Below, in pieces: positions 36,063-45,048 of a stretch of DNA of 64,000 bases. Source of the stretch: JACCYJ01 sp038198775. GTDB lineage: Bacteria; Actinomycetota; Actinomycetes; Propionibacteriales; Nocardioidaceae. Positions within the stretch are counted from its first letter, which is position 1; each line of letters starts with the position of its first letter. The notes beneath the pieces were generated by a model. The model worked only from the letters and a program-made list of their open reading frames with translations, made no database searches and was not told where the DNA came from. The stretch lies in NCBI GenBank assembly GCA_038198775.1, contig JBBPZV010000039.1, positions 42,253 through 106,252 on the forward strand. Direction: 5' to 3'. A program made the translations under genes and the position numbers.

Positions 36063-36457
36063 GTCTTTCGCATCTCCCTCAGCAACGGGAGACCGGTGAG
36101 GACCAAGACGATGAGGTGGAACATCGCCACCCCCATCAGCACGGTCGCGCCGTCCGGCCAGAAGGCGACCGCGAGCAGCAGCGAAACCGCGGAGACCACG
36201 GCCAGGCGAAGCAGCGAGGTCACCGCGAACTGCTTGCGCGTGAGCAGGTCTCCCCCTTCGATCGACCGGAGCAACGACCACTCGGTCAGCACCTGGTTGA
36301 CCAGGCCCAAGACGATGCCGACCGAGACGAACAGACCGACCTGCCAGCGTCCCAACGGCACACTGAGCCAGACCGCCCCGGCGATCAGCACCAGCGCGAG
36401 GACCGCGGCACGGCGTTGGTTGCCGGCGGCTCTGCCCAGCGCAGCCGAGCGGTTCAT
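36059..36457 (-). CDS. ATP synthase I-like membrane protein
   Basis: 132 residues, four predicted membrane helices ('AAVLALVLIAGAVWLS', 'VGLFVSVGIVLGLVNQVL', 'LAVVSAVSLLLAVAF', 'VLMGVAMFHLIVLVLTGLPL'). The position directly upstream of atpB with a four-base overlap, and the size, match AtpI, which aids assembly of the c ring. Sequence is weakly conserved within that family. Confidence 0.85.
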   Translation of the reverse strand: MNRSAALGRAAGNQRRAAVLALVLIAGAVWLSVPLGRWQVGLFVSVGIVLGLVNQVLTEWSLLRSIEGGDLLTRKQFAVTSLLRLAVVSAVSLLLAVAFWPDGATVLMGVAMFHLIVLVLTGLPLLREMRKT

Positions 36458-36515
36458 CGGTGCATCTCCTCGTTCGCCGTCGAGCCCTGTGTGGCTCCCG
36501 CCGACATCAGTGACG

Positions 36516-36731
36516 TCAGGGAAAGAAGGACTTGATCCGCAGCCACGTCCCCACGACCGCGGCGGTGGTCCCGACCGCCAACCCGGCCAACGTCAAGGCC
36601 GGAACCGTGTCCAACCAGCCGTCGACCAGCCGACCCAGACCCATGCCCGCTGCGAGACAGGCAAGCGCATAGCCGCCGATCCCGAGCAGGCTCCATGAGT
36701 CCATGGCCGGCCGAGGGGCGTCGTCTCTCAT
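36516..36731 (-). CDS. AtpZ/AtpI-family small membrane protein
   Basis: 71 residues with two membrane helices ('WSLLGIGGYALACLAAGMGLG' is 21 residues wide at ~12-32; 'LTLAGLAVGTTAAVVGTWLR' at ~46-65). The short connector 'RLVDGWLDTVPA' contains the LxDxWLxT-like motif of the putative F0F1-ATPase subunit/AtpZ family. It is the first gene of the ATP synthase operon, 58 nt before the AtpI-like gene. A role in Mg2+ or assembly has been proposed for the family. Confidence 0.8.
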   Translation of the reverse strand: MRDDAPRPAMDSWSLLGIGGYALACLAAGMGLGRLVDGWLDTVPALTLAGLAVGTTAAVVGTWLRIKSFFP

Positions 36732-36811
36732 GGCGAGGGAGGTTCCGGTCGGTGCAGCCTTCGGGACTGGGGGTGGCCCGCGGGACCCTCACCGGGGGCG
36801 AGGTGGCGCCG

Positions 36812-36817
36812 AGGCTA
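36812..36817 (-). promoter_or_regulatory. Candidate -10 TAGCCT of the ATP synthase operon
   Basis: TAGCCT on the minus strand, 80 nt before the first start codon of the operon (ATG at 36731). It gives a leader of about 75 nt. No good -35 is seen. The 22-bp tandem repeats at 36850-36915 lie ~30 bp upstream, within reach of an activator or polymerase contact. Confidence 0.45.
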
Positions 36818-36849
36818 CCACAGCGGCCGGGCACCCCCTCCTTCCCCGT

Positions 36850-36915
36850 CGACCATCCGAGACTTCCAGCCCGACCATCCGAGACTTTCCGTCCGACCAT
36901 CCGAGACTTCCGGCG
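36850..36915 (+). repeat. 22-bp tandem repeat, three units (locus 1)
   Basis: Units at 36850-36871, 36872-36893 and 36894-36915, each starting cgaccatccgagactt and differing only in the last six bases. A related repeat on the other strand at 51681-51724 agrees with the middle unit at 18 of 22 positions. The array lies 5 nt beyond the stop of the WecA-like gene and upstream of the ATP synthase promoter. Confidence 0.85.
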
Positions 36916-36920
36916 CTCGA

Positions 36921-38069
36921 TCAGCGGCTGGTCGGGTCAGCCGGCACCGCAGGTGCGCGCCAGCGGGGCAGCCAGAACACCGCAGCCAGCGAGGCGACGG
37001 CCAGCAGCCCGACCCCCACCACCGATCGCCAGCCGGCGAAAAGGCTGAGTACGACGCTGCCGAACGCGACCAGAGCGGCCAGCATGTACATCACCAGCAC
37101 CGCTCGCCGGTGTGAATGGCCGATCTCCAGCAGCCGGTGATGCAGGTGCAGCTTGTCCGGGCTGAACGGCGAGCGCCCGGCCCGGGTCCGGCGGATGACA
37201 GCCAGCAGCAGGTCGACGAACGGCACGGTCAGCATCGCGATCGGCAGCAGCAGCGGAAGCAGGGACGGAACGGCCAGGCTGGCACGCGCACCATTGATGC
37301 CCTCGCTGATGTTGCTCGGCGAGAACTGCACAGTGAGGCTGATCGCCGAGCACGCCAGTACGAGCCCGATCAGCATCGAACCCGAGTCGCCCATGAACAT
37401 GCGGGCGGGATAGAAGTTGTGCGGGAGGAACCCCAGACAGGCGCCCCCCAACGCGGCGGTGAGCAGCGCGGCGGTGATGGCGCGGCTCACCCCGTTCTCC
37501 GCCGCCAAGACGTAGGCGAAACAGAAGAAGGCCAGCGCGCCGATCCCGATGACGCCGGCAGCGAGCCCGTCGAGCCCGTCGACGAAGTTGACGGCGTTGA
37601 CCGTGAGCACGATCACGAAGACGCTGAAGACCGCGGCCTGGATTGGGTCGAGCGAGAGCGTACCCGCGGTTCCGGGCAGCGGCAGATAGTAGAACTGCAC
37701 GCCCAGCGCCACGACCACGGTCGCCGCGGCTACCTGTCCGGCGAACTTCGTCAGCGGGTCCAGCTCCACGACGTCGTCGACGACACCCACCAGGCAGATG
37801 ATCAGCCCGCCGAGCAACACGGCTCCGGCGTCGTGGAACACCTGCTCGTTGGAGGTGGCGAGGAACGGCAGGTGCCGGGACACGAGGTACGCGGCGCCGA
37901 GCCCCGTCAACATCGCGATACCCCCGAAGTAGGGGATCGGGATCGCGTGCACGTCGCGGTCACGTACGGCGGCCACGGCGCGGACGCGGACGGCTGCCTC
38001 TCGGGCGAGCACGCCGACCAGGAAGGTGACCGAGGCGGCGATCGACGCGACCAGCAGGTACTCACGCAT
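36921..38069 (-). CDS. Undecaprenyl-phosphate GlcNAc-1-phosphate transferase (WecA/TagO type)
   Basis: 382 residues from the ATG at 38069, overlapping the preceding gene by 8 nt. Polytopic (10-11 helices) MraY/WecA-family enzyme that starts glycan assembly by moving GlcNAc-1-P to decaprenyl or undecaprenyl phosphate. Conserved motifs: 'GVVDDVVELDPLTKF' (Asp pair), 'NAVNFVDGLDGLAAG', 'FMGDSGSMLIG' and 'DKLHLHHRLLEIGHSHRRA' (His loop). The last places it in the WecA/TagO rather than MraY branch. In actinobacteria the product feeds arabinogalactan or teichoic acid linkers. Confidence 0.93.
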   Translation of the reverse strand: MREYLLVASIAASVTFLVGVLAREAAVRVRAVAAVRDRDVHAIPIPYFGGIAMLTGLGAAYLVSRHLPFLATSNEQVFHDAGAVLLGGLIICLVGVVDDVVELDPLTKFAGQVAAATVVVALGVQFYYLPLPGTAGTLSLDPIQAAVFSVFVIVLTVNAVNFVDGLDGLAAGVIGIGALAFFCFAYVLAAENGVSRAITAALLTAALGGACLGFLPHNFYPARMFMGDSGSMLIGLVLACSAISLTVQFSPSNISEGINGARASLAVPSLLPLLLPIAMLTVPFVDLLLAVIRRTRAGRSPFSPDKLHLHHRLLEIGHSHRRAVLVMYMLAALVAFGSVVLSLFAGWRSVVGVGLLAVASLAAVFWLPRWRAPAVPADPTSR

Positions 38070-38727
38070 CCTTTGCGGCGATCTCGATGTCGGCGGAGAA
38101 CTCCCGCAGCCGGTCGAGGTCCACCCCGCCCACGCGCAGCACGCGAGGTCTCGGTCCGGTGACGTCGAGGATCGTGGAGGGCGCAGCGCCCGGTGACGGT
38201 CCGCCGTCGAGGTAGACGCTGACCGCATGGCCCAGCATCTCCTGCGCCTCGTCGACGGTGGTGGCCGCCGGCATGCCGGTGCGGTTGGCGCTGCTCACGG
38301 CGAGCGGCCCGGTCGCACGAATCAGCTCGAGGGCAATCTCATTGTCTGGCATGCGGACGGCCACGGTGCTGCGGGAGTCACCGAGGTCCCAGGTCAGCGA
38401 CGGCTGCTGCTGGCAGACGACGGTCAGCGGGCCGGGCCACAGCTCGCTGACGAGCTCGTGAAGGTAGTCCGGAGTCTTGGTCGTCAGCGCGTCGAGCGTC
38501 TCCGCCGCAGCGACCAGGACCGGCGGCGGCAGGTCACGACCGCGGCCCTTGGCGCGCAGCAGCCGTCGTACCGCCTCAGGCTCGAACGCGTCGGCCGCCA
38601 CACCATAGACGGTGTCGGTGGGCAGGACGACCAGCTCCTCCGAGCGCAGCACCATCTCGGCCGCCTCGAGCCCGCGGACCCGCTCCTCCTCGTCGGCACA
38701 GTCGAAGCGTTCGGTCACGACGTCCAT
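38062..38727 (-). CDS. L-threonylcarbamoyladenylate synthase (TsaC/Sua5 family)
   Basis: 221 residues, a YrdC-like fold without the extra Sua5 domain. Makes threonylcarbamoyl-AMP for the t6A modification of ANN-decoding tRNAs. Motifs: 'VLPTDTVYGVAADAFEPEAV', 'LLRAKGRGRDLPPPVLV', 'STVAVRMPDN', 'PLAVSSANRTGMPAATTVDE'. The KxR and SxN residues of the active site are recognisable (K-G-R, S-S-A-N). It lies 31 nt after prmC in a conserved translation-gene run. Confidence 0.93.
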   Translation of the reverse strand: MDVVTERFDCADEEERVRGLEAAEMVLRSEELVVLPTDTVYGVAADAFEPEAVRRLLRAKGRGRDLPPPVLVAAAETLDALTTKTPDYLHELVSELWPGPLTVVCQQQPSLTWDLGDSRSTVAVRMPDNEIALELIRATGPLAVSSANRTGMPAATTVDEAQEMLGHAVSVYLDGGPSPGAAPSTILDVTGPRPRVLRVGGVDLDRLREFSADIEIAAKDA

Positions 38728-38758
38728 CGTGCCATCAGCGGCGGCGGAGCGGCGGCGC

Positions 38759-39610
38759 TCACGCCGTCGCGGCCGTCACGAATCGCGGCCGGTCCAGCAG
38801 GTCACGGTGGTCGCGGACATCACGCCAATGGCCCGTTGCGGAGAAGACCGCGAGAGCCGAGGACCCCTGCGCCTCGGCGTGTTCACAGCCGACCTGGCCA
38901 CCAGGGCGCAGCAGCCGCCTGGCCACCGCCTCCACGACCCGGACCATGTCGAGCCCGTCTCCGACCGACCACAGCGCCAGGGCCGGGTCGTGGGTACGCG
39001 CCTCCACGTCGACCGACTCGTACTCGCTGAGCGGGATGTACGGAGGGTTGGCGACCACGACGTCGACGTGGCCGTCCAGCTCCGGCAGGCAGTCGGCGAT
39101 GTCGGCATGGTGCAGGTGGACACCGGATCCTGCCAGGTTGCGCTCGGCGTAGCGGATCGCGTCGCCGGACAGCTCGACAGCGTGCACGGTTGCCTCGGGC
39201 ACCTCGTCGGCGAGCGCGGCCGCGACCGCACCGGAGCCGGTGCACAGGTCGACCGCCACCGGTGGCAGCTCACCGGCCGCGGCGAGCGTCGCCAACCTCC
39301 CCACCGCCCAGCCGGCCAGCAGCTCGGTCTCCGGGCGTGGCGTGAACACACCAGGTCCGACCTCCACCTCCACGTAGCGGAACGGAGCCCGCCCGAGGAG
39401 GTGCTGCAGCGGCTCCCTGCCGGCGCGGCGCGCGACCAGCGCCGTGAAACGGGTCGCCTGGTCCGGCGTCGGCGGGCCGGCCAGGCAGAGGAGGGTGCTG
39501 GCGGACCCCAAGACGTGGGCGAGCAGCGCCTCGGCGTCATGGCGAGGCGACGGGACGCCGCCCGCAGTCAGCTCGGCCGTGGCGGCGGCGAGGAGCCGAC
39601 CCACAGTCAC
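38759..39610 (-). CDS. prmC: Peptide chain release factor glutamine methyltransferase
   Basis: 283 residues from GTG 39610, overlapping the prfA stop (GTGA). Methylates the Gln of the GGQ motif in release factors using SAM. The SAM motif 'AVDLCTGSGAVAAALADEV' and the catalytic 'VVANPPYIPLSEYE' (NPPY) are intact; the N-terminal helical domain recognises the release factor. Its substrate RF1 is encoded immediately upstream. Confidence 0.96.
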   Translation of the reverse strand: MTVGRLLAAATAELTAGGVPSPRHDAEALLAHVLGSASTLLCLAGPPTPDQATRFTALVARRAGREPLQHLLGRAPFRYVEVEVGPGVFTPRPETELLAGWAVGRLATLAAAGELPPVAVDLCTGSGAVAAALADEVPEATVHAVELSGDAIRYAERNLAGSGVHLHHADIADCLPELDGHVDVVVANPPYIPLSEYESVDVEARTHDPALALWSVGDGLDMVRVVEAVARRLLRPGGQVGCEHAEAQGSSALAVFSATGHWRDVRDHRDLLDRPRFVTAATA

Positions 39611-40680
39611 CGTGGCGGCCGGGCTTCGAGCCTGCGCTCGACGTCGGCCGCCATGCAGGCAGCGCTGATGTCGTCGAGAGCTCCGTCGAGGACGGCGTCG
39701 AGGTTGTAGGCCTTGAAACCGATCCGGTGGTCTGCGATCCGGTTCTCGGGGAAGTTGTAGGTCCGGATCCGTTCGGACCTGTCGACGCTGCGGACCTGGG
39801 AGCGCCGGGCGTCGGCCGCCTCGGCTTCTGCCGTCTCCTGCGCGGCTGCCAGCATCCGGGCCCGCAGGATCCGCATGGCCTGCTCCTTGTTCTGCAGCTG
39901 GCTCTTCTCGTTCTGGCAGCTGACGACGATGCCCGTCGGCAGGTGCGTGATCCGGACCGCTGAGTCGGTGGTGTTCACGCTCTGCCCTCCTGGCCCGGAG
40001 GATCTGAAGACGTCGACGCGCAAGTCCGCATCGTCGACGACCACGTCGACGGCCTCGGCCTCGGGCATGACGAGCACTCCCGCGGCCGAGGTGTGGATGC
40101 GCCCTTGCGACTCGGTCACCGGAACCCGCTGGACCCGGTGCACCCCGCCCTCGTACTTCAGCAAGCCGTACGGGGCGGCGGATCCTCGCGTGCCGCCGGA
40201 CTTGACTGCCAGGGTCACCGACTTGTATCCCCCGAGGCCGGACTCGGTGGCGTCGAGGACCTCTGTGCGCCAGCCACGGCGCTCGGCGAACCTGAGGTAC
40301 ATCCGCAGCAGGTCCGCGGCGAACAGCGCCGACTCCTCACCCCCCTCACCGGCTTTGACCTCGAGGATCGCGTCCTTGTCGTCGGTCGGGTCGTGGGGCA
40401 CGAGCAGGCGCCGCAGCCGCTCTGCCAGCTCGGCCCGTCGGATCTCGAACGCGCCGGCCTCGGCGTCGAGGCCGGCGTCCTGGCCAGCCAGCTCTTGGGC
40501 GGCAGCCAGGTCCTCGCCGGTACGCAGCCAGTCCCGGTAGGTGCGTACGACGGCGTCGACCTCGGCGTAACGCCGTCCCACGGCACGGGCGCGTCCAGTG
40601 TCGGCGTGCAGGTCTGGGCTCGCCAGCTCCAACTCCAGATCGGCGTGCTCGGCGACCAGCTCTGCGACTTCTTCGAACAC
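39607..40680 (-). CDS. prfA: Peptide chain release factor 1
   Basis: 357 residues from the GTG at 40680, preceded by GAGGAG; an ATG 20 codons upstream is less likely. Terminates at UAA and UAG. The codon-recognition PxT motif reads PVT ('RVQRVPVTESQGRIHTSA'), a variation of PAT/PET within the accepted pattern. The catalytic GGQ is in 'SSGPGGQSVNTTDSAVR'. The N-terminal and C-terminal helical parts are standard. It is coupled to prmC. Confidence 0.96.
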   Translation of the reverse strand: MFEEVAELVAEHADLELELASPDLHADTGRARAVGRRYAEVDAVVRTYRDWLRTGEDLAAAQELAGQDAGLDAEAGAFEIRRAELAERLRRLLVPHDPTDDKDAILEVKAGEGGEESALFAADLLRMYLRFAERRGWRTEVLDATESGLGGYKSVTLAVKSGGTRGSAAPYGLLKYEGGVHRVQRVPVTESQGRIHTSAAGVLVMPEAEAVDVVVDDADLRVDVFRSSGPGGQSVNTTDSAVRITHLPTGIVVSCQNEKSQLQNKEQAMRILRARMLAAAQETAEAEAADARRSQVRSVDRSERIRTYNFPENRIADHRIGFKAYNLDAVLDGALDDISAACMAADVERRLEARPPR

Positions 40681-40762
40681 GGCGGCTCCTCGACGACGAC
40701 TGCGGACGCACAGCACCCCCGAACCGCAGGCGTACGCCACGGACGGGGGTGCGGAGGCAAAG

Positions 40763-40993
40763 CTAGCTGCCGGTGTCCTTGCTGGCTCTCGAGGCCGCGT
40801 AGCGCCGCTCGAAGCGTGCGACCCGTCCGCCGGTGTCCAGGATCTTCTGCTTGCCGGTGTAGAAGGGGTGGCAGTTGGAGCAGACGTCGGCGTGGATGGC
40901 GCCGCTGCTCGCTGTGCTGCGTGTGGTGAACGTGTTGCCGCAGGTGCAGGTCACCTGGGTCTCGGCATAGTCGGGGTGGATGTCGGGTCTCAT
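40763..40993 (-). CDS. rpmE: 50S ribosomal protein bL31, zinc-binding form
   Basis: 76 residues from the ATG at 40993 (AGAGAGG upstream), as the frame's longer start is unlikely. Cysteines 'CTCGNTF' and 'VCSNCHPFYTGKQKILDTGG' form the C+ zinc ribbon; the paralogous C- type would lack them. Ends 'RRYAASRASKDTGS'. It is between prfA and rho as in most actinobacteria. Confidence 0.96.
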   Translation of the reverse strand: MRPDIHPDYAETQVTCTCGNTFTTRSTASSGAIHADVCSNCHPFYTGKQKILDTGGRVARFERRYAASRASKDTGS

Positions 40994-41133
40994 GATGTCC
41001 TCTCTTGGTCGGCCGCCGGGTCGCCTGGTCGGGCGTGAACCGGGGCCACGGGCAAGTCTGACACGGCCCACCATGACCAACGCGACTCACGCGATCGCGA
41101 TTCCGGAGCTCCTCGGCGGCGTACGTCCGCACT

Positions 41134-41218
41134 CGTACTTCCAGTGGCTGAGCGGCACTCCCAACGGCATGCGCCCCGTTGGGAGTGCCGCTATCCCATG
41201 TGAACGTGGGATAGCGGC
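41134..41218 (-). repeat. Two-hairpin 3' element, copy 2 (after rho)
   Basis: The best preserved copy, read on the minus strand. Hairpin A is a perfect 12-bp stem (41207-41218 with 41187-41198, 8-nt loop). Hairpin B is a perfect 16-bp stem (41177-41192 with 41151-41166, 10-nt loop). The arms share six bases (41187-41192), so only one can form at a time. It starts 6 nt after the rho stop on the sense strand and ends in the shared tail with 'cagccactggaagtacg'. See copies at 1032 and 51078. Confidence 0.88.
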
Positions 41219-41224
41219 AAGCGG

Positions 41225-42961
41225 TCAGTCGTCGTCGCGGCGGCTGTTGCCGGACATCGGTGTGGTCTTGTTGACCTGCATGAGGAACTCGATGTTGCTC
41301 TTGGTCGACTTCAGCTTCTCGATCAGCAGCTCGAGCGCCTGCTGGCCGTCCAGCGCCGAGAGGACACGCCGCAGCTTCCACACGATCTGCAGCTCGTCCT
41401 TGGCCATGAGCAGCTCTTCGCGGCGGGTACCGGAGGCGTCGACGTCGATGGCGGGGAAGATCCGCTTGTTGGCGTACTCCCGGCGCAGCCGCAGCTCCAT
41501 GTTGCCGGTGCCCTTGAACTCCTCGAAGATCACCTCGTCCATCTTGGAGCCGGTCTCGATCAGCGCGGTCGCGACGATCGTGAGCGACCCGCCGTGCTCG
41601 ATGTTACGGGCGGCGCCGAAGAAGCGCTTCGGCGGATACAGCGCCGAGGAGTCGACGCCGCCGGAGAGGATCCGGCCGCTCGCCGGTGCGGCGAGGTTGT
41701 ACGCCAGGCCGAGCTTGGTGATCGAGTCGAGCAGCACGAAGACGTCATGCCCCATCTCGACGAGGCGCTTGGCCCGCTCGATCGACAGTTCGGCGATCGT
41801 GGTGTGGTCGCCAGCGGGCCGGTCGAAGGTCGAGGAGATAACCTCGCCCTTGACGGCGCGCTGCATGTCGGTTACCTCCTCCGGCCGCTCGTCGACGAGG
41901 ACGACCATCAGGTGGCACTCGGGGTTGTTGGTGGTGACCGCGTTGGCGATGGCCTGCATCACCATCGTCTTGCCCGCCTTGGACGGCGCCACGATGAGGC
42001 CGCGCTGGCCCTTGCCGATCGGCGCGACGATGTCGATGATGCGCGTGGTCAGAAGCGAGGACTCGGTCTCCAGCCGCAGCCGGTCCTGCGCGTAGAGCGG
42101 GGTCAGGTTCGCGAACTCGACGCGGTTCTTGGCGGCGTCCACCGTCAGGCCGTTGACCGAGTCGAGGCGTACGAGCGGGTTGAACTTCTCGCGACGCTCC
42201 CCATCGCGCGACTGACGGACCTGCCCGGTGACGGCGTCGCCCTTGCGCAGGTTCCACTTGCGAACCATCGAGAGCGAGACGTACACGTCGTCAGGCCCGG
42301 GCAGGTAGCCCGAGGTGCGAACGAACGCGTAGCTGTCCAAGATGTCGACGATGCCCGCGACCGGCAGCAGCACGTCGTCCTCGTTGACCTGAGGCTCGCC
42401 GTCCGGGCGCGGCCGGTCCCGGTCTCGCCCCCGGTCCCGACTGCGGCGGCGTCGGCTGCGGCGGCTGCTCGACGAGTCGTCGTCGTAGCGGGAGTCCCGC
42501 GACTGCTGCTGGGGCTGCTGGCCATCGCGCTGGGCGCCGGACGCCGAGCGGTTCTGGGTCTGCTGACCCTGACCCTGCCGGTCCTGCGGCTGGCTGTCGG
42601 CGCCCGCGTGTCCGTCGCGCTGGGCCGCTTCGCCGGCTGGGTGCGCTGCCGCGGATGCGGCGGCACCGCCGGAGGACGAGCCGTTGCTGGTGGTGGACAC
42701 CGGCTCGGGCGACGCCGGCGGTGACGTCGCCGGCGCGACGCGGGTCGGCGGGGACTGCCCCTGGGCAGCCTGGATGACCTCGATCAGCTGGCTCTTTCGC
42801 ATCCGGGCCGTGCCCTTGATGCCCAAGCCGCTCGCGATGCGCTGAAGGTCGGCGAGGACCATGCCGGACATGCCCTGTCGGCGCGAGGGGTCGCTCCGCG
42901 TCGAGGCGGCGTTCTCGTTCTCCGCCCCTGCCGTCGAGGGCAAGGTGGTGGTTTCGGTCAC
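41225..42961 (-). CDS. rho: Transcription termination factor Rho
   Basis: 578 residues from the GTG at 42961. The N-terminal Rho_N domain ('MSGMVLADLQRIASGLGIKG') is followed by a ~120-residue disordered insertion rich in Ser, Gln, Asp and Arg (residues ~70-190), as in other actinobacterial Rho proteins. The RNA-binding OSB fold ('GIVDILDSYAFVRTSGYLPG') and RecA-like ATPase follow: Walker A 'APSKAGKTMVMQAI', Walker B 'VFVLLDSITKLGLAYN', Q-loop 'GGVDSSALYPPKRFF'. The insertion binds RNA in mycobacterial Rho. It is separated from argS by a 383-nt leader. Confidence 0.97.
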   Translation of the reverse strand: MTETTTLPSTAGAENENAASTRSDPSRRQGMSGMVLADLQRIASGLGIKGTARMRKSQLIEVIQAAQGQSPPTRVAPATSPPASPEPVSTTSNGSSSGGAAASAAAHPAGEAAQRDGHAGADSQPQDRQGQGQQTQNRSASGAQRDGQQPQQQSRDSRYDDDSSSSRRSRRRRSRDRGRDRDRPRPDGEPQVNEDDVLLPVAGIVDILDSYAFVRTSGYLPGPDDVYVSLSMVRKWNLRKGDAVTGQVRQSRDGERREKFNPLVRLDSVNGLTVDAAKNRVEFANLTPLYAQDRLRLETESSLLTTRIIDIVAPIGKGQRGLIVAPSKAGKTMVMQAIANAVTTNNPECHLMVVLVDERPEEVTDMQRAVKGEVISSTFDRPAGDHTTIAELSIERAKRLVEMGHDVFVLLDSITKLGLAYNLAAPASGRILSGGVDSSALYPPKRFFGAARNIEHGGSLTIVATALIETGSKMDEVIFEEFKGTGNMELRLRREYANKRIFPAIDVDASGTRREELLMAKDELQIVWKLRRVLSALDGQQALELLIEKLKSTKSNIEFLMQVNKTTPMSGNSRRDDD

Positions 42962-43344
42962 GTGAGGTCCTTCCCACGTCTCGGGGAGTCTCCGTACGGG
43001 CATCCCCGCGATCGGGCCGCTGCCTGGGACCCAGGCGCGGTGCTCCACCCCCGGGCTCTGAGTCCGCGGGCGAGAAGTATCTGGCGCCCCGACACGCCGT
43101 TGCCGAGGTGACGAGCGGGTCTGGGTTGCTCCGCCGTCGGTCCGGGGCGTTGTCGGCGCTCCGAACGGGACTACCTCGGTGCGGGGTGAGAGGGCAAACT
43201 ACCGCGGATCCCGTTCGGCCGGTGCCGAGGTCTTCTGCGGGTCGTGTGCTTCGCCGAGCCTAGCACTGCCCGTCCGCGGTGTCGTCGAAGCCCTCAACGT
43301 CGAGGGTGGGCCGGAGCATTCCCCTGTTGTCCCGCCGGTCCTGG
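42962..43344 (-). other. 383-bp intergenic region upstream of rho
   Basis: The longest gene-free stretch in the window. No ORF with a ribosome binding site, RNA gene or repeat is seen. A TAGGCT hexamer on the minus strand at 43256-43261 could be a -10, giving a leader of ~290 nt before rho. An imperfect palindrome (gcctgg-gac-ccaggc) lies at 43022-43036. Rho genes are often autoregulated through their leaders; nothing here proves that. Confidence 0.5.
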
Positions 43345-45012
43345 CTACATCCGGTCCGGGGCCGAGACGCCGAGCAGCTCAAGCCCGTTTGCGATCACCT
43401 GCCGGCTGGCGGCCAGCAGCACCAGCCGGGACCGGTGCAGGTTCGTCGGCTCTTCGTCCCCCCGCGGCAGCACCCGGCACTCGTCGTAGAACCTGTGGAA
43501 GGCGGCTGCGGTGGCTTCGAGGTAGCGAGCCACCCGGTGCGGCTCGCGCAGCTCGGCTGCCTGAGCCACCACACCCGGGAAGTCCGCTAGAGACCGCAGC
43601 AGGTCGCCTTCGGGTGCCGAGCTCAGCAGTGCCGGTTCGAAGTCCTCACCCGCCGGTGCCAGGCCGAGCTCTTCGGCGTTGCGCAGGACCGAGGCCATCC
43701 GGGCATGCGCGTACTGGACGTAGAAGACCGGGTTGTCGTTGCTCTGCCGCGTCCACAGCCCGACGTCGACGTCGATCGTGGCGTCCATCGAATAGCGCAC
43801 CAGCGCATAGCGCGCGGCATCCACGCCCAGGGCGTCGACGAGGTCCTCCAGGGTGGCAACCGTTCCCGCGCGCTTCGACATCCGCAGTGGCTCGCCGTCG
43901 CGGACCAGGTTGACCATCTGGCCGATGAGAAGCTCGAGCGTCAGGTCCGGGTCGTCACCGAACGCGGCTGCCAGGGCTCGGTAGCGGCCGAGGTAGCCGT
44001 GGTGGTCGGCGCCGAGCAGGATCATCACCTTGTCGAAGCCGCGCCGCCGCTTGTCGAGGTAGTACGCCGCGTCGTTGCAGACGTACGTCGGCCGTCCGTC
44101 GCTGCGGACCAGCACGCGATCCTTGTCGTCGCCGTACGCAGTTGACCTCAGCCACAGCGCACCGTCCGCCTCGTACGTCATGCCACCACCACGGAGCCGT
44201 TCGACCGCGACCTCCACCTCACCGCGCTCATGCAGCTCCCGCTCGGAGAAGTAGACGTCGAAGTCCACGCCGAAGTCGGAGAGGGAGCGCTTGATCTCGT
44301 CGAACATGAGGGCGACGCCGGCGCTGCGGACGACCTCGAGCACCTCACCGTCGGGCAGTTCGTCCACCTCGGGGCGCTGGGCGCGGATGTGCTCGGCGAT
44401 CTCGCCGATGTACGCGCCCGCGTAGCCGTCGTCGGGCGTGGGCCGGTCGCGCATCGAGGCCAGCAGGCTGGCCGCGAACCGGTCGATCTGCGCGCCGGCG
44501 TCGTTGAAGTAGTACTCCTGCGTCACCTGCGCGCCGAAAGCGGTGAGGATGCGCGCCAGGCTGTTGCCCACGGCTGCCCAGCGGGAGTGCGACAGCAGCA
44601 CCGGTCCCGTCGGGTTCGCCGACACGAACTCCACGTTGACCCGTTGCCCCTCCGCACGCTCGTGGCGCCCGTACGCCCTGCCGGCCGCCACGACCTCGGC
44701 CGCGACGAACCCCTGCGCGGCGGAGTCCACCCTGATGTTGACGAAGCCCGGCCCGGCCACCTCCGCAGCAGCAACTCCCTCGACCTTCGAGAGCCGGTCG
44801 GCGAGCGCGGTGGCCAGCTCCCGCGGCGCGATGCCGGCGCGCTTGGCCAGCTGCAGGGCGACGCTGGTCGCGTAGTCGCCGTGCTCCTTGATCTTGGGTC
44901 GCTCGACGCGGACCTGGGGCGACGCCCCCACCGGCGGCAGCGGTACCACGCCGTCAGCGGCCAGCTCGGCGAGCACGCTGACGACGGCGTCGCGCAACCG
45001 TTCGGGGGTCAC
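43345..45012 (-). CDS. argS: Arginyl-tRNA synthetase
   Basis: 555 residues from the GTG at 45012. Class I synthetase attaching Arg to tRNA-Arg. The HIGH-like motif is 'NPTGPVLLSHSRWAAVGNSL'; the KMSKS counterpart is 'PLRMSKRAGTVATLEDLVDA'. The N-terminal Add-1 domain ('VSVLAELAADGVVPLPPVGA') and C-terminal anticodon-binding helices are present. It follows a response regulator gene by 36 nt. Homoserine/threonine genes that commonly separate it from rho in actinobacteria are absent here. Confidence 0.97.
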   Translation of the reverse strand: MTPERLRDAVVSVLAELAADGVVPLPPVGASPQVRVERPKIKEHGDYATSVALQLAKRAGIAPRELATALADRLSKVEGVAAAEVAGPGFVNIRVDSAAQGFVAAEVVAAGRAYGRHERAEGQRVNVEFVSANPTGPVLLSHSRWAAVGNSLARILTAFGAQVTQEYYFNDAGAQIDRFAASLLASMRDRPTPDDGYAGAYIGEIAEHIRAQRPEVDELPDGEVLEVVRSAGVALMFDEIKRSLSDFGVDFDVYFSERELHERGEVEVAVERLRGGGMTYEADGALWLRSTAYGDDKDRVLVRSDGRPTYVCNDAAYYLDKRRRGFDKVMILLGADHHGYLGRYRALAAAFGDDPDLTLELLIGQMVNLVRDGEPLRMSKRAGTVATLEDLVDALGVDAARYALVRYSMDATIDVDVGLWTRQSNDNPVFYVQYAHARMASVLRNAEELGLAPAGEDFEPALLSSAPEGDLLRSLADFPGVVAQAAELREPHRVARYLEATAAAFHRFYDECRVLPRGDEEPTNLHRSRLVLLAASRQVIANGLELLGVSAPDRM

Positions 45013-45048
45013 CTCGTCAGCGTATCCACCGGTGGCGCCGACCCGTCG

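Noticed and set aside
41134..41150. B12-riboswitch-like 'gccactg' in the tail of the element after rho
   Set aside because: Only the short box is present; there is no conserved cobalamin aptamer core, and it lies downstream of a non-B12 gene.
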